Position numbers and translations under genes: made by a program. Under the pieces are notes generated by a model, which saw only the letters and a program-made list of their open reading frames with translations, was not told the origin of the DNA and did no database searches. Source: Aureobasidium sp. EXF-3400 (taxonomy: Eukaryota > Ascomycota > Dothideomycetes > Dothideales > Saccotheciaceae). From it: a stretch of DNA of 64,000 nucleotides. Positions 42,875 to 54,006 of the stretch are shown in pieces (position 1 is the first letter of the stretch; every line of letters begins with the position of its first letter). Where the stretch lies: NCBI GenBank assembly GCA_024195585.1, contig SWBL01000278.1, positions 1 through 64,000 of the forward strand. Reading direction: 5' to 3'.

Positions 42875-45108
42875 TGTGATTGTTTCGAAGAGATTCGAGG
42901 TTGTTGTATGAAAGAGTGAAGAAGAGGCCCGTAAAGAGAGGAAGCCTTGTAGAGAAGGGAAGGTGGTGAGAGAGTGGAGGAGTTGATGCTGAGATGGGTT
43001 TGAGAAAGTCGACGTCCTCACATATTATATATTCATCTCGACAAGGCGATCGTCGGTATCTGCTCAAGCTCTCCTGAGCATCTGCCTCTACTTGATTTCG
43101 ATAGTCCAGGTTGCTGGTCCGTGACAGACGCAGCTCGAGGTTGATTGTAATCAAGGGACTAGATGGCGAGTCATTGTCTGGGGGGGGGAGGTGTGTAAAG
43201 GCTAGCTACTGTCAAAGTCGTCAATTGGCAATTGGCTCGAGGATGGTCGAGTCAGAAAGGTGTGAGTACTGAATGCTGATCCTGATTAGAAGATAGGTAG
43301 ATGGTTGATGTGGATCAGAAAGCTTGATGTCCCCCGCGTGAGCAAGCGCCGGTGGCCCGTAGAGCAGTGATGAAGATGGTGCTTGTTATGCACGTTGTAG
43401 GTTAGAGACGTGTCATTCGGATGTTGAAGATGCGAGTGCAATGGCTGTTGTGGCGACTTCCTGTCGTATGTCGCTCTGTCAGTGATTCGTACAGTTCCAG
43501 AGACGTCAGGAAACCGAGAGCGAGCGATGACAAGTGCGCAACAAGCCTTGACACTTTTTGAGGTACATGCCGTCTTACGCTGGCACGCACCTCCAATGCG
43601 CCAAGTGCAGTCGTGCACGAGCGATCTGGATGTGGTCAAACATACGGAGGCCCACAGAAAGCCCGCTCCTCAGCTTGCGCTTTCCTTGGGGCGTGGCTAC
43701 CACGCTCTGTCTTCGTGATGCAGTTGTACTGGCAATCAAACAGAAAAAAACACATCAAAATAATAGTTGTAAAGACAGCTTTGACTCGTGACATACAGAG
43801 AAGTTCAAAGAGCCTAAAAGGTGTGCCAATCTGGGGACGCTGCGCATTCATCTCCGGATAGTGCAGATCTCTGGGCAGATCCGACTATGAAAATATGGCT
43901 ATTGATTCAGGGCCAAATAGTTTCTTTGTCGGCTTGTCACACCAACGATAGTCTAAGAAGAAGTGCACCGTATGGCTCTTCGAAGGACGTCCTGTCACTG
44001 ACATCCAGAATGCTCGAGTGGAGCAAAGCTTCCTCAACGTTGAATGTCACCGTAGTTTGTTCACTCACCAAGCAAGAATCTTGTAGCCGCGGGCGACGCG
44101 AAGGTGGCCGGTGCATACCATGAGGTCCAATAGAGTGCTGATCTACGACCCCGGAGTAACACAGTGACACAGGGTCAAAGCTGGGAAGTGGACAGAGCTC
44201 TGCCTTGATGCTGTTGTTGGCAGTCACTCTGCTCTCGAACTCCCCTTGGTCCAATGACATACGACGGATCAAAGCAGCGTGTTACTTGCTCCAGAAAGCT
44301 CGACCCAAACCTAGACATTGCTCACCTTCTGGACTTCAAGATGGTTTTTGAATCTATGGCGCTCAACCATCCAGAATCCCAATAGCCAACACACTCGAAA
44401 GCACGGCTTTGGCTCATTTTCTCGGATCTGCTACTGTATTGTAGGAATCAATCAAGTCCATACGAGGTTCAGAATGTGACGTCGTATGATTTGTTCTTGA
44501 CATGATACAGTGAACACATCAATTCCTCATTCCTGCAGATTGAGCAAGGGATGAAATGTCGAATTGCAGGTGGCTCTTCACCTGAAAAAATCCTATTATC
44601 TTCTACAAAACGTCTGGTGCTGCTCAAAACTTCACCGTCTGGCTTACACTCTTCGACATTGTGGAAGCAGCACCCACCCACCCTTGACTTCAGGCTGATA
44701 TTTGTGCGTTGATAACAGATCTACCAAACACGGACACATTATTTTTGTTCTCTCTGGCCACTGGGACCAAGGCATACTAGTGAAACACGCCGGATAGGAA
44801 TCAAGGTATTTTGTTACCATGCTTTTCTATTATTCGCAGATATCCGCCATATAAGGCAACGCTATATACGCTTTATGCACATCTATAGAAATGCTTTGTC
44901 CCAAACCACGTTCGAGTATGCTGACATTACTCGTAAAAAAATCATTGCGGTTGGGTCCGGGTGAGCTAGTCATTGACGCTAAGCTCTCCCAGTTCATCAA
45001 GCTGCGGGTCGACCAGCTGGCCAAGATTGAGCAGCAATGTAGATCGAGGTCGGACTAAGAAAGGTGCCCGCGAGATCAGAGTTGTTGAGTCCTCTCGAAG
45101 ATGAGGAT
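42875..45108. other. Long intergenic region, about 2.2 kb
   Basis: Upstream of precursor 2 and downstream of the CoA transferase. Contains a G-run near 43181-43189 and several short frames on both strands, none with recognisable features. The AT-rich site at 43022-43033 is listed separately. Confidence 0.45.
43022..43033 (-). promoter_or_regulatory. Possible TATA element of precursor 2
   Basis: On the minus strand this reads aatatataatat, about 150 bases before the start codon, with CT-rich leader in between. Position and motif only. Confidence 0.35.
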
Positions 45109-46921
45109 TTACTCCATGGACTTGATGTCCTTTGCAACAGTGAATGATGCATTGGTTTTGGCCTTGATGTCCTCGACAGTGACGCCCTCAGCCAACTCGG
45201 TAAGAGTAAGACCACCGTTCTTGCGATCAACCTGGAAGACGCAGAGGTCGGTGATGATGGTGCTGACTACACGAGCTCCGGTAAGGGGCAGCGAGCACTC
45301 TTGCACAATCTTGGACTTGCCGTACTTGTCAACGTGGTCGGTCAAGCAAACAATCTTGGTCTGCTCAGGGTTGGATACAAGATCCATGGCACCTCCCATA
45401 CCCTTGACGACCTTGCCAGGAATCATGTAGTTGGCCAGATCGCCATTGGCGCTGACCTGGAGAGCACCGAGAATAGAGACGTCAACGTGGCCACCACGGA
45501 TCATGGCGAAAGACTCGGCAGAGTCGAAAGTGGCACCACCAGGAACCATGGTAACAGTCTCCTTTCCGGCGTTGATGAGATCAGCATCAACCTCGTCCTC
45601 GGTAGGGTAAGGACCAAGACCAAGAAGACCGTTCTCAGACTGGATCCAGACCTTGACATCAGGGTTGAGGAAAGATGGGGCCAAAGTTGGCATACCAACA
45701 CCAAGGTTGACGTACATGCCGTTGTGAAGTTCCTTCGAGGCGCGCTTGGCGATTCTCTCTCTTCTGACCAGTGCGGGCGACTTCTCCTTAGCAGGTACAG
45801 ACTCGGCCGAGGTCGAGGTGCTCTCTGAAGGACGAGTCATTCTTGCCTCGATGCCCTTCTCAGCTGTAGCTCGTACAATGCGGTCGATGTAGATACCGGG
45901 AAGGTGGACGTCATCGGGATGAATCGAGCCCACAGGAACGATCTCTTCGGCTTCAACGATGGCCATCTTGGCGGCCTTTGCGACGAGAACACCGAAGGCT
46001 TGAGTGGTGTAGCTGATACGAATGTCAGATGTTGGGGGTGTGCGCCAATTGTAACTTCTCATGCTTACCGGAAGCGACAGTTGCCAGCCTCGTCAACCTT
46101 CCATGCTCTCAAAACTGCGACATCGCCCTTGATTGCGCGCTCCATGTTGTATGTCTTTCCGTCAAATTCGCGAGTCTCGCGAGGGGTACCCGACTCGCGC
46201 ACCGAAAGTTCGGTGGAACCTTCAGCTGGAGGTCCAAACCTGACGGGGATGTCGCCAGTCATGATGGCGGTGTTGACACCAGTGGGAGTGAAGAAAGCTG
46301 GAATGCCTGCACCACCTGCTCTGATTCTCTCTGCGAGAGTGCCTTGAGGGCACAGCTCAATGCCGATATCTCCCGTGAGATACTTCTTCTCGAGTACTTT
46401 GTTACCACCAAGGTATGAGATGATCAGCTTGGTGACTTGGCCAGACTTGACCAGAGAAGCAAGACCACCATCTCCCACACCGGCATTGTTGGAGACTGCA
46501 GTCAGGTTGGTGACCTCGCTGGGTCCTCTTTTCGCAATTGCTTGGATAATGGTTTCTGTCGAAAGCTGTTAAGCTGCGATCATGACTTTCCGAGGAATGA
46601 GGAAGACGCACCTGCAACACCGCAAAGACCGAAGCCAGAACTCAAGATGGTAGAGCCACTCTTAATGTCTGCTACTGCATCCTCTGCGCTTTTGTACACT
46701 TTCGAATTGCCAACCAGCTTGGTAGGGGGTTCCGCATCACCAACAATGGGCTCCTTTCTTGGGGTAGCAGCGCTGCTTCCAAATCGCCAGCCGATTGGAG
46801 TGTAGGTGCCGCTGACTCTGTTGACATGTGCAGCGCGTGGCACTCGGGAACCAATTCTAAGCACGACATTGATTCTCGAGCTAACCGCCAATGACGAGAC
46901 GGAGCGGGAGAGGGAGGCCAT
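45109..46921 (-). CDS. Succinyl-CoA:3-ketoacid CoA transferase, mitochondrial
   Basis: Transfers CoA between succinyl-CoA and acetoacetate (or acetate or propionate) in mitochondria; in filamentous fungi this class (CoaT type) can also handle propionyl-CoA. Exons 46921-46612, 46555-46069 and 46012-45109 give about 566 residues. The start MASLSRSVSSLAVSSRINVV is Arg/Ser-rich, a likely mitochondrial presequence. Subunit-A half: SGFGLCGVA then ETIIQAIAKRGP, YLGGNKVLEKKYLTGDIG and GAGIPAFFTPTGVNTAI. Subunit-B half: HNGMYVNLGVGMPTLAPSF, then the catalytic Glu at about residue 392 in WIQSENGLLGLGPYP. The two halves are joined by a Ser/Thr/Ala-rich linker, as in eukaryotic SCOT. All introns are GT-AG. 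Confidence 0.93.
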
Positions 46922-48162
46922 TGTGATGCTCGAAGGGCAGATTAGAATATGTATGAAAGAATGGATGAAGGAGATAGCGTAATGATGTGTCGCTGAGATC
47001 AAGCTAGGTACAGCTCTGAGTGTCGAGAAAGGGATGTAGGGAAGAGAAGGCAATTGACCGCGTTATGATGCATTTCCCTCGGACCCGTGCAGCCGGCACG
47101 GCCTCTCGAAGAAGCCATAGAATTGTTCTTGTGACGTTGGCAACTGCCCATGAATCGGCGTCATTTATAAGCCATCTGGACTTTTCTCGAGTAGACAACG
47201 CGTCTCTAACGGCAAATTCATCTTTCTTTTGTTCGGCAAGCTCATCATCGGCCCGCGGAGGAACGGAACGTCGGCCTGCCAAATCATCTTCCCCGAGCGG
47301 TCAGAAGTCGTGACTGGCAGGGTCATCACGCCAACCATGTATTGTTGATCTTTGACAAGACAAAACACACTCAATATACGTTTGGGAGGGTAATGACTCA
47401 TAGTTGTCAATGTGGTGTTGAACCAAGCATGTTGGGGCATACTTGATGGTATTAGGCAAGGAACCAAACCCGTTCCAGGACTTCTAAAACAGTATCGCAT
47501 GCATCATGGTAAACAGGCTTGTGAGACAAGTTCGATACGTTGACAACTTTGTCTGTGTGAGATAGATAAATTAATAGCGAGGAGATTTGACTGGCGCAGA
47601 CGAGTGTTGTTGAATAACGATACATCATACGATCGTTGATGCTATTAGATAGAATGAAAACAGGTCGCCCTTGGTGGAGAATCCTCAGAAGGTTGAGTCT
47701 CCTCGGTCCCACCTAACATCGTGTTGCTGCACGTCTAGTCAATATAAATTCGTCGATTCTTGTACTGGCGATTCTTGGGAGGCGGGTTGACTGTTTCCGA
47801 GGACCTTAATACCGGCATGTCTTCTTGATACGAGAACATTGATGTTCGGCCTGATTGATGAGATTTATTTGGCAGATATTAGTATCGTGCAGCCATGCTA
47901 AGAGCCGGACCGTTCTTTGGCATGGGGACATGTGTGTTTGAACCAATGGCAGACGATGTTGTTGACGAACGTCGTTTCGTTGCTTGTCAGCATCGAGGTT
48001 TGCTGCTGAGCCTATAACAGAAGAGCAGGGAGGATAAATCTCCATCGCGTTGGTCTGCAAACAGATCAACACGTATCAAATCTCGCGAGCAGCAAACAAT
48101 GCCCGTATATCAAGCGTGCTGTTTCCTCAGAACTCCTGCTCCAATTTTCCAGTCATAGCAAA
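46922..48162. other. Intergenic, divergent, about 1.2 kb
   Basis: Upstream of both the CoA transferase (minus) and the orphan gene at 48163 (plus). Short frames only; no recognised gene or RNA. Confidence 0.5.
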
Positions 48163-48929
48163 ATGTCAGACGACCTATCCATTGGCGCAATTCAGGATTA
48201 TGACACCACAACCAACCCATATATTCGAGGCCTCTGCGGTGAGATATGCGACCACTTGAGAATGCTTGCTGAGGCATGGCGACCACCGACAATCAAGATA
48301 GGCGACGTCGATGCTAAGTTTCCAGCATATGCCAAAGGAGCTCAAGAAGCCAGCGAGATCTTCGGATCGTGTATACAAGAACTGGAAGATGCGATCGACA
48401 TCCTCTTTGACTTAGCAGATGGGTTGCCAGTTGGTCCTTGTAGGTTGTTCAAAATGTCTTAATCTGGAAGGCTCTAATGGACTTCGCAGTACCTGATCGC
48501 TTTGAATACGATAGAGAGCCAACGACTCCAGGAGGTCTGGCTAGAGCATATACGCACTACCTCGTCACGACACGCAACTACCCCATGCGCTTTGCCATGA
48601 CCGTAGAAGAGACCAGAAGCGTAGACGTGAGAGAATGCAAACGACGCATGATCGATGCGGCTTTAAGACTTCGAGACATGCGAACAGAGGCACTCAGTCT
48701 TTCGGACAAGTACTTTGCGATCTTGCAGCAAGCTGGATATAAGGCTGAGGATGTCTATGGCCAGAACATCACATCTTCTCTTCCTACTGCTGCTCAGCTG
48801 CCACAATTTGACCTAGCAGTGGAAGCTGATGCTGTGAGTGGAGGTGTTAATGAGGGCCATGACCAGTTGACGTCGGAGGCACGCAGATTGTTTACTGAGG
48901 AACGGATCTCGAGAGCGAGTTCAACGTGA
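48163..48929 (+). CDS. Hypothetical protein, helical, unknown function
   Basis: Two exons (48163-48439 and 48490-48929, donor gtaggt, acceptor cgcag) give about 238 residues from MSDDLSIGAIQDYDTTTNPY. The joined boundary reads DGLPVGPLPDRFEYDREPTT. The protein looks mostly alpha-helical with charged segments and no signal peptide or membrane span (SVDVRECKRRMIDAALRLRD, EALSLSDKYFAILQQAGY). I recognise no family. Coding status is supported by the clean splice join of two long frames. It neighbours the amidase gene on the same strand, with no evidence of a shared role. Confidence 0.6.
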
Positions 48930-49317
48930 CAGTTGATCACGATCCAGAAGTTGTTGCAAGCCCTGCAGGAGCTTGAGATCGGCCCTCCCAGTGTGCTAAG
49001 TAGCTGCAGAAATGCACAATACTTTCGCGAAGGATGTGGTCATTCCTTGTGCTGGCAATGCAGAAGTAGCCAAGTCAATCGCAATCAGAGAGATGACTGA
49101 GCTTGGCGTCGTCATCTCTCATAACTTCTTCATAAATTTGTCCGATCGTCTTTGTCATAAGCGCGATGTTGGATAAAGTGGGTACATCGTTCGATGTTCT
49201 TTAGATCGATAAGATGATCTTGAGTTAGCATCTTCCACCCCTCCTTCCTTCCTTCTATGTTCTGCTGCAATTTCCTCTGATTCGTTATCCATCTTCCTAA
49301 ACGACATCAGAATCATC
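48930..49317. other. Intergenic upstream of the amidase
   Basis: 388 bases with a CT-rich run just before the amidase start. Nothing else recognised. Confidence 0.5.
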
Positions 49318-50961
49318 ATGTCCAGCTGGCAAGACATCTGCCAGTTCAAGCGTGGGCTTCAAGCTGGAAACATCCCATTCAATTGGCGCCTGAAATCACT
49401 TCCCGATGATTACAAGTCATCCATACCGATTGTCGAAAGCTGTGGTATTCTGACAGTTGAAGAACTGGAGATCACCAATACCGACGCTTCGATCTTGGTC
49501 CCAAAGTTACAAACCGGAGAACTGACTGCTGTCAAGGTCGTCACTGCTTTCTGCAAACGAGCTGCGGTGCTGCAGCAATTGACAAGATGTTGTACTGAGC
49601 TCATGTTTGGCGATGCCTTGGAGACTGCCGAAAGGCTGGATGACGAGCTCGCCAAAACTGGAAAGCCCTCTGGTCCTCTTCACGGTCTACCTATTTCTTT
49701 GAAAGATTGCTGCGACGTGGAAGGCTACGATGCTTGTGTTGGCTGGGCAGGCTTATGCTTCCAGCCTGTTGAGCAACACAGTGTGTCTACCATTACACAG
49801 GCTGTACGTCTTGGAGCTGTTTTGTATGTCAAAACCAACGTCCCACAAAGCATGATGATGTCAGATAGCTACAATCACGTTTTTGGACAAAGCGTCAACT
49901 CTTTGCATCGTGGACTTGTCTCAGGTGGTTCTTCAGGTGGCGAGGGAGCACTGGTGGGTGGACGAGGCTCGGTCATTGGTATTGGAACCGATATTGGTGG
50001 TTCGATCCGCATCCCAGCTGCTCTGCAAGGCATATATGGCCTTTGTCCTTCTGCGTTCAGAGTATCGTGGCGTAGAGCAGCCAACCACCAGGAATATTTG
50101 ATTCCCTCTGTTGCTGGACCTTTGACTTGGTCTCTGAACTCACTCAAGACATACATGGAAGCCTACTGTTCGAGCAGCCCCTGGCAAATCGACCCTAGTA
50201 TCCCACCCATTCCATGGCGAACCGAACTCACCAAGCTACCTTCTGGCCAAAAACTTAAACTCGGATTCATTCACAATGACGGCTACGTGCTGCCTCAGCC
50301 CCCCGTTCAGCGAGCAATGAACCATGTTCGTGAACTTTTCACCGCGGCTGGCCACGAATGCATCGATTGGGATGCATCCTCGCAACCAACATCCTACTAC
50401 GAACTTTGGGAACCAGCCATCCTCGCAGACGGAGGTGAAGGCTGTGAAGCCGCTAGCAATCTTTCAGACCCTCCTCAACCACTCATCGAGGGCATGCTAG
50501 TTGGTAAACCCGAGCATAAACTCGATCTACCACAACGTCAAGCTTTGGCTCGTAAGATTCTAGAGTATAAGCAGATGTATGCCCAAAAGATGCTCGACTC
50601 AGGCGTCGACGCCATCATTGCGCCTGTGCTGCCTTGGGTTGGCTACAAACCTAAGCAATGGGTTGTTAGTAGTCAATACGTGGGCTATAGTGCTCATTGG
50701 AATCTGCTTGACTATTCCGCACTAACTGTGCCGACTGGCGTGGTTGCAGATAAGGAGCTGGACAGCATTGAAGCCTGTCCTGGGTGGAAAGAGTATGTGC
50801 CAAAGAATAAGAGCGACGAGTTCAACCATGCTCAGTATGATATTGGCTTGGTGGAAGGCATGCCAGTGGGCGTGCAACTTGTTACTGGTCACTACAGCGA
50901 GGAAAAAGCGATCATGGTTGCGGGAGTCCTGGAAAACTTGCGCAAGAGTTCGCGAAACTAA
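49318..50961 (+). CDS. Amidase, acetamidase type (amidase signature family)
   Basis: Hydrolyses amides to acid and ammonia, probably for nitrogen or carbon scavenging. One exon, 547 codons (MSSWQDICQFKRGLQAGNIP). The Ser-cisSer-Lys triad is intact: Lys129 in LPISLKD, Ser205 in GGSSGGEG and Ser229 in GTDIGGSIR; the 76- and 24-residue spacings match the family. The layout matches fungal AmdS-like enzymes, and the C-terminus (VEGMPVGVQLVTGHYSEEKA) is the usual end. No signal peptide, so it is cytosolic. Exact substrate cannot be told. A long frame on the opposite strand (50722-51453) is its shadow. Confidence 0.92.
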   Translation: MSSWQDICQFKRGLQAGNIPFNWRLKSLPDDYKSSIPIVESCGILTVEELEITNTDASILVPKLQTGELTAVKVVTAFCKRAAVLQQLTRCCTELMFGDALETAERLDDELAKTGKPSGPLHGLPISLKDCCDVEGYDACVGWAGLCFQPVEQHSVSTITQAVRLGAVLYVKTNVPQSMMMSDSYNHVFGQSVNSLHRGLVSGGSSGGEGALVGGRGSVIGIGTDIGGSIRIPAALQGIYGLCPSAFRVSWRRAANHQEYLIPSVAGPLTWSLNSLKTYMEAYCSSSPWQIDPSIPPIPWRTELTKLPSGQKLKLGFIHNDGYVLPQPPVQRAMNHVRELFTAAGHECIDWDASSQPTSYYELWEPAILADGGEGCEAASNLSDPPQPLIEGMLVGKPEHKLDLPQRQALARKILEYKQMYAQKMLDSGVDAIIAPVLPWVGYKPKQWVVSSQYVGYSAHWNLLDYSALTVPTGVVADKELDSIEACPGWKEYVPKNKSDEFNHAQYDIGLVEGMPVGVQLVTGHYSEEKAIMVAGVLENLRKSSRN

Positions 50962-52201
50962 TGCGCACTTGTCGTGGACACTTATTGCCGTCAACACTTT
51001 ACGAAAGTGCAGAAGCTGACAGTATCTTTCGAAAAGAATGCAAGAATCGCAGTCTCTCTCGTGTCGGCAATAGAGTTTTACGTCGAGGCTGCCAGGTTCA
51101 AGAGATGGTTGGCTAGTCGCACATACGACAATTTGACAGGGGAAATTGCGCTTCCCGAGATGGCGGGATGTGATTCGACATATGCAGGAACAAGGAACAG
51201 GACAAGGATCGGCATGCGAAGAGAGATGCAGCAGATTGTGGTTACATGGAGGGATATTGTTGAGCAGAGCTGGACCGTAAGACGGCATGAGGGGAAGAAA
51301 AAGCAGGTGGTTGGGAAAGCATGACTGGGGGGACGCAACAATTATCGATTTGTCGATATAGTCTGTGCCGTGGATGCGGAGTAGCGGAGTCTGCAAGGCT
51401 GCTTGGAGATTTGGAAGTATGGCGATGCCGTACAGTACGTGAAAGATGCACATACACTGTGCTGACCTACAATGAACGGAGTCTGCAAGGAAAGCAGAAG
51501 TAAGGAGTGTGTGTTACAAGGGTGTTGAAGAAGTTGAAAGACAGCTCATATCGGCTAGGTTACAGCGCTAAAGTGCAAAGCTCACGATTGGTTCGGGAGG
51601 CGGGATCTCGAAGCTTAGCCTTGGCCTCTCCTAGCCACCTCGGTCACACCAGAAGATAGACGAAGACGTTTGAGTTGGCCGTCTGACTGACGTAGAGATG
51701 GTTGCTTGGGGTACCTAGTATTCCTGAACAGGAAACGGTGGCTTGATACCGAAGATTCGGACGTCTAGAGAGGAGGCCAGAAGGGGAGAGATGGTCAAAC
51801 TCAGACAGTGGGAGACTCGCGGGAGATGCGACAGTAGTGTTCGAGCTAAAGTCGGTTGCTGGGGTTAATCATGCCAAAACCACTTACGTTCATGGTCACT
51901 TTGTCGAAAGCCTGTTTCGACGTTAGCTTGTGCTTGTGCTTGTGCTTGGCGGAAGGAAGGCGCAACTGGCAACTGAGGTGCAGCAGGAGGTTCATGAGCG
52001 CCAGCCCTGCAACTTGCAAGCCGCGAGAAGTTTGACCGCGGCCGCGCCTCGACGACGACCTCTGCCTGTTTCTCACCTGCGCGTGCCTTGGTATTCTCTC
52101 GCTCAAGTTGACCTTCGCTCGACAACGACCTTCGCTACATCACTCTCTCTCGTAACAAACACAACCCACGGCGAGGCGCCCAACGCCTGCTTTCACCAGA
52201 C
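50962..52201. other. Intergenic, about 1.2 kb
   Basis: Amidase 3' UTR and promoter of the Chs7-family gene. A short tandem run of six-base units (about four copies of cttgtg) lies at roughly 51925-51947. No gene recognised. Confidence 0.5.
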
Positions 52202-53378
52202 ATGACCCAATACGGCAAATTTCACGTACGCCTACCTCGTCTACTCTCTGCTCTCTGCTCTCGAGTCTAACACAATGCTCACAGAACTTCTGTCGCGACA
52301 CAGGCAGCGCGCGATCAACACTGCCAGTGTGTAATGTACGACCTCTCCGATGACCCACTCCTACCCACCCCAATTAACCCTCTGCGACAGCTCTTTGACG
52401 AGTCGGCATCACGAGGAGGCCAAGGCTTTGGCGGATGCGAGCTTCGAGGCATCTCGCTGTCAGGGGACAGACATCTCGCCAACCTTGGTTCCATATTGAT
52501 TGACGGTCTGGCCATCCTCATCGCCCTGTTCCTGATCTGGAGATCGAATAGAAAGCGCGCTGCTGTTGGAAGAAGGTATTCATACTCTCGCTGGGCCGCT
52601 GTCGACACAAACTGACTGCTCTACCAGGGAAATGCAATTATTCCTCGTCGGCTTCATCATCATCTCAATCTGCGAAATCTTCACCATTGGCTGGTTCCCT
52701 CTTAATGGCGGTGTGCGAAGGGTAAGGTCGCTGCGATATGAAGCCTGCTTGAAACTCGAAACTGACGTGCCTAGGCCTTCTCTGCCGTACATATTGCCGC
52801 TATCATTGCGACTACATGGATCCTCCTCATGAACGCTGCTGTTGGCTATCAGTTCCTGGACGACGGAACTTTGGTTTCGCTGGCTCTGATCTTTGGTTCA
52901 GCCGCTATCCTCTTCATCGGTACTGGCTACATTGCGCTCGACACTGGTTTCAGCTGGACTGGATACTGGGATGACACGCTTGTTGCTCCCAATCGCGCAT
53001 ACGCCTTATATACGTTGTATCAGCTTGTTCCGCTGGTCTTTCTTTTCATCTTCTTTGTTCTGGAGGCATTTATCGTCATCAGAGTGCTCGGCGAGATCAG
53101 ACCCCTGTGTAAGTTTGGTGTATACAACATGTGCGATAACATGACTGACGTGGTTTCCAGTCTACCTCATCGCAGCAGTGCTTCTCTTTGCCATCGGACA
53201 GATCTTCCAATATGTCATCAGCGTGCACCTTTGTTGGGCGAGCAACGGAGCCATCAACGGAGGTCTCTTTGAATCACTATTTACACTCTTGGCCATTGTC
53301 ATGATCTGGGTCTTCTGGTCCAGCATCACCGAAGACGACTGGCCTCTGCCCTCGACTGAGACCAGCACATACAACTGA
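52202..53378 (+). CDS. Chitin synthase export chaperone, Chs7 family
   Basis: Chs7-family proteins are ER membrane chaperones that let class IV (Chs3-type) chitin synthases leave the ER; some databases call the family chitin synthase III catalytic subunit. Six exons (52202-52225, 52285-52335, 52391-52575, 52628-52721, 52775-53108, 53161-53378) give about 301 residues with around seven membrane spans. Family landmarks: the N-terminal FCRDTGSARSTLPVC, KRAAVGRREMQLF, TTWILLMNAAVGYQFLDDGT, and the end LLFAIGQIFQYVISVHLC then LFTLLAIVMIWVFWSSITED. Compared with yeast Chs7 the end is Trp-rich rather than basic, so it may be a paralogue rather than the strict orthologue. The first two coding exons are tiny; the unbroken conserved reading supports them. 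Confidence 0.82.
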
Positions 53379-54006
53379 AAAATCCCCAAAGCAACAAAGC
53401 ATACTTATTGATAATTATACCCGCGAAGACGACTACCATTCTTGATCTTTCACATATTTTCTTTACTATCATATCATGAAGCAGCACGGCGTTGGATTGA
53501 TTGATGGCTGGGAAAGACTCTAACCTTTCTTACCTAATGACTTTTTCCTTTTTCTCTGTTAATGTGTTTTTATCGAATGCCTTGTTTTTCTCAATACCCA
53601 GGCAGAAGCAGGAGGAGGCCAAGATAGCGGCTTTGAATGTCTCACTTGCATTGAGACTTTTTATTCTGACGTTTGAAGTGCAACAAGCTGTGTTTCATCA
53701 ATGTACTGTACGATTAATGATTGCCGCCTGATATACCTGTTGATGGATGGCTTACAGCATAAAGATTTTGTGAAAGGGAATTGTGCATGTGATGACGCGC
53801 ACCATGTGGTGAATCTGGAGAAAGGTCCATCAGTAAACATGTTGAAGTAAAGGCCATCACCGAACGCCATGAACTGATTGCATCAACCACGTCAGACCAG
53901 CTCAACCAGCTGAGCCCGCAGTCACCACAACCTCTTCGCCTTCCACCCGCACATTCAGTACACCTTTCCATCAACGAACGGCACGCGACAAGCATCACAA
54001 CTCACC
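53379..54006. other. Intergenic between the Chs7-family gene and SSL1
   Basis: 628 bases; 3' UTR and SSL1 promoter. No recognised feature. Confidence 0.5.

Noticed and set aside
50722..51453. 243-codon minus-strand frame
   Set aside because: Overlaps the end of the amidase gene on the other strand and has no recognisable motif; treated as shadow.
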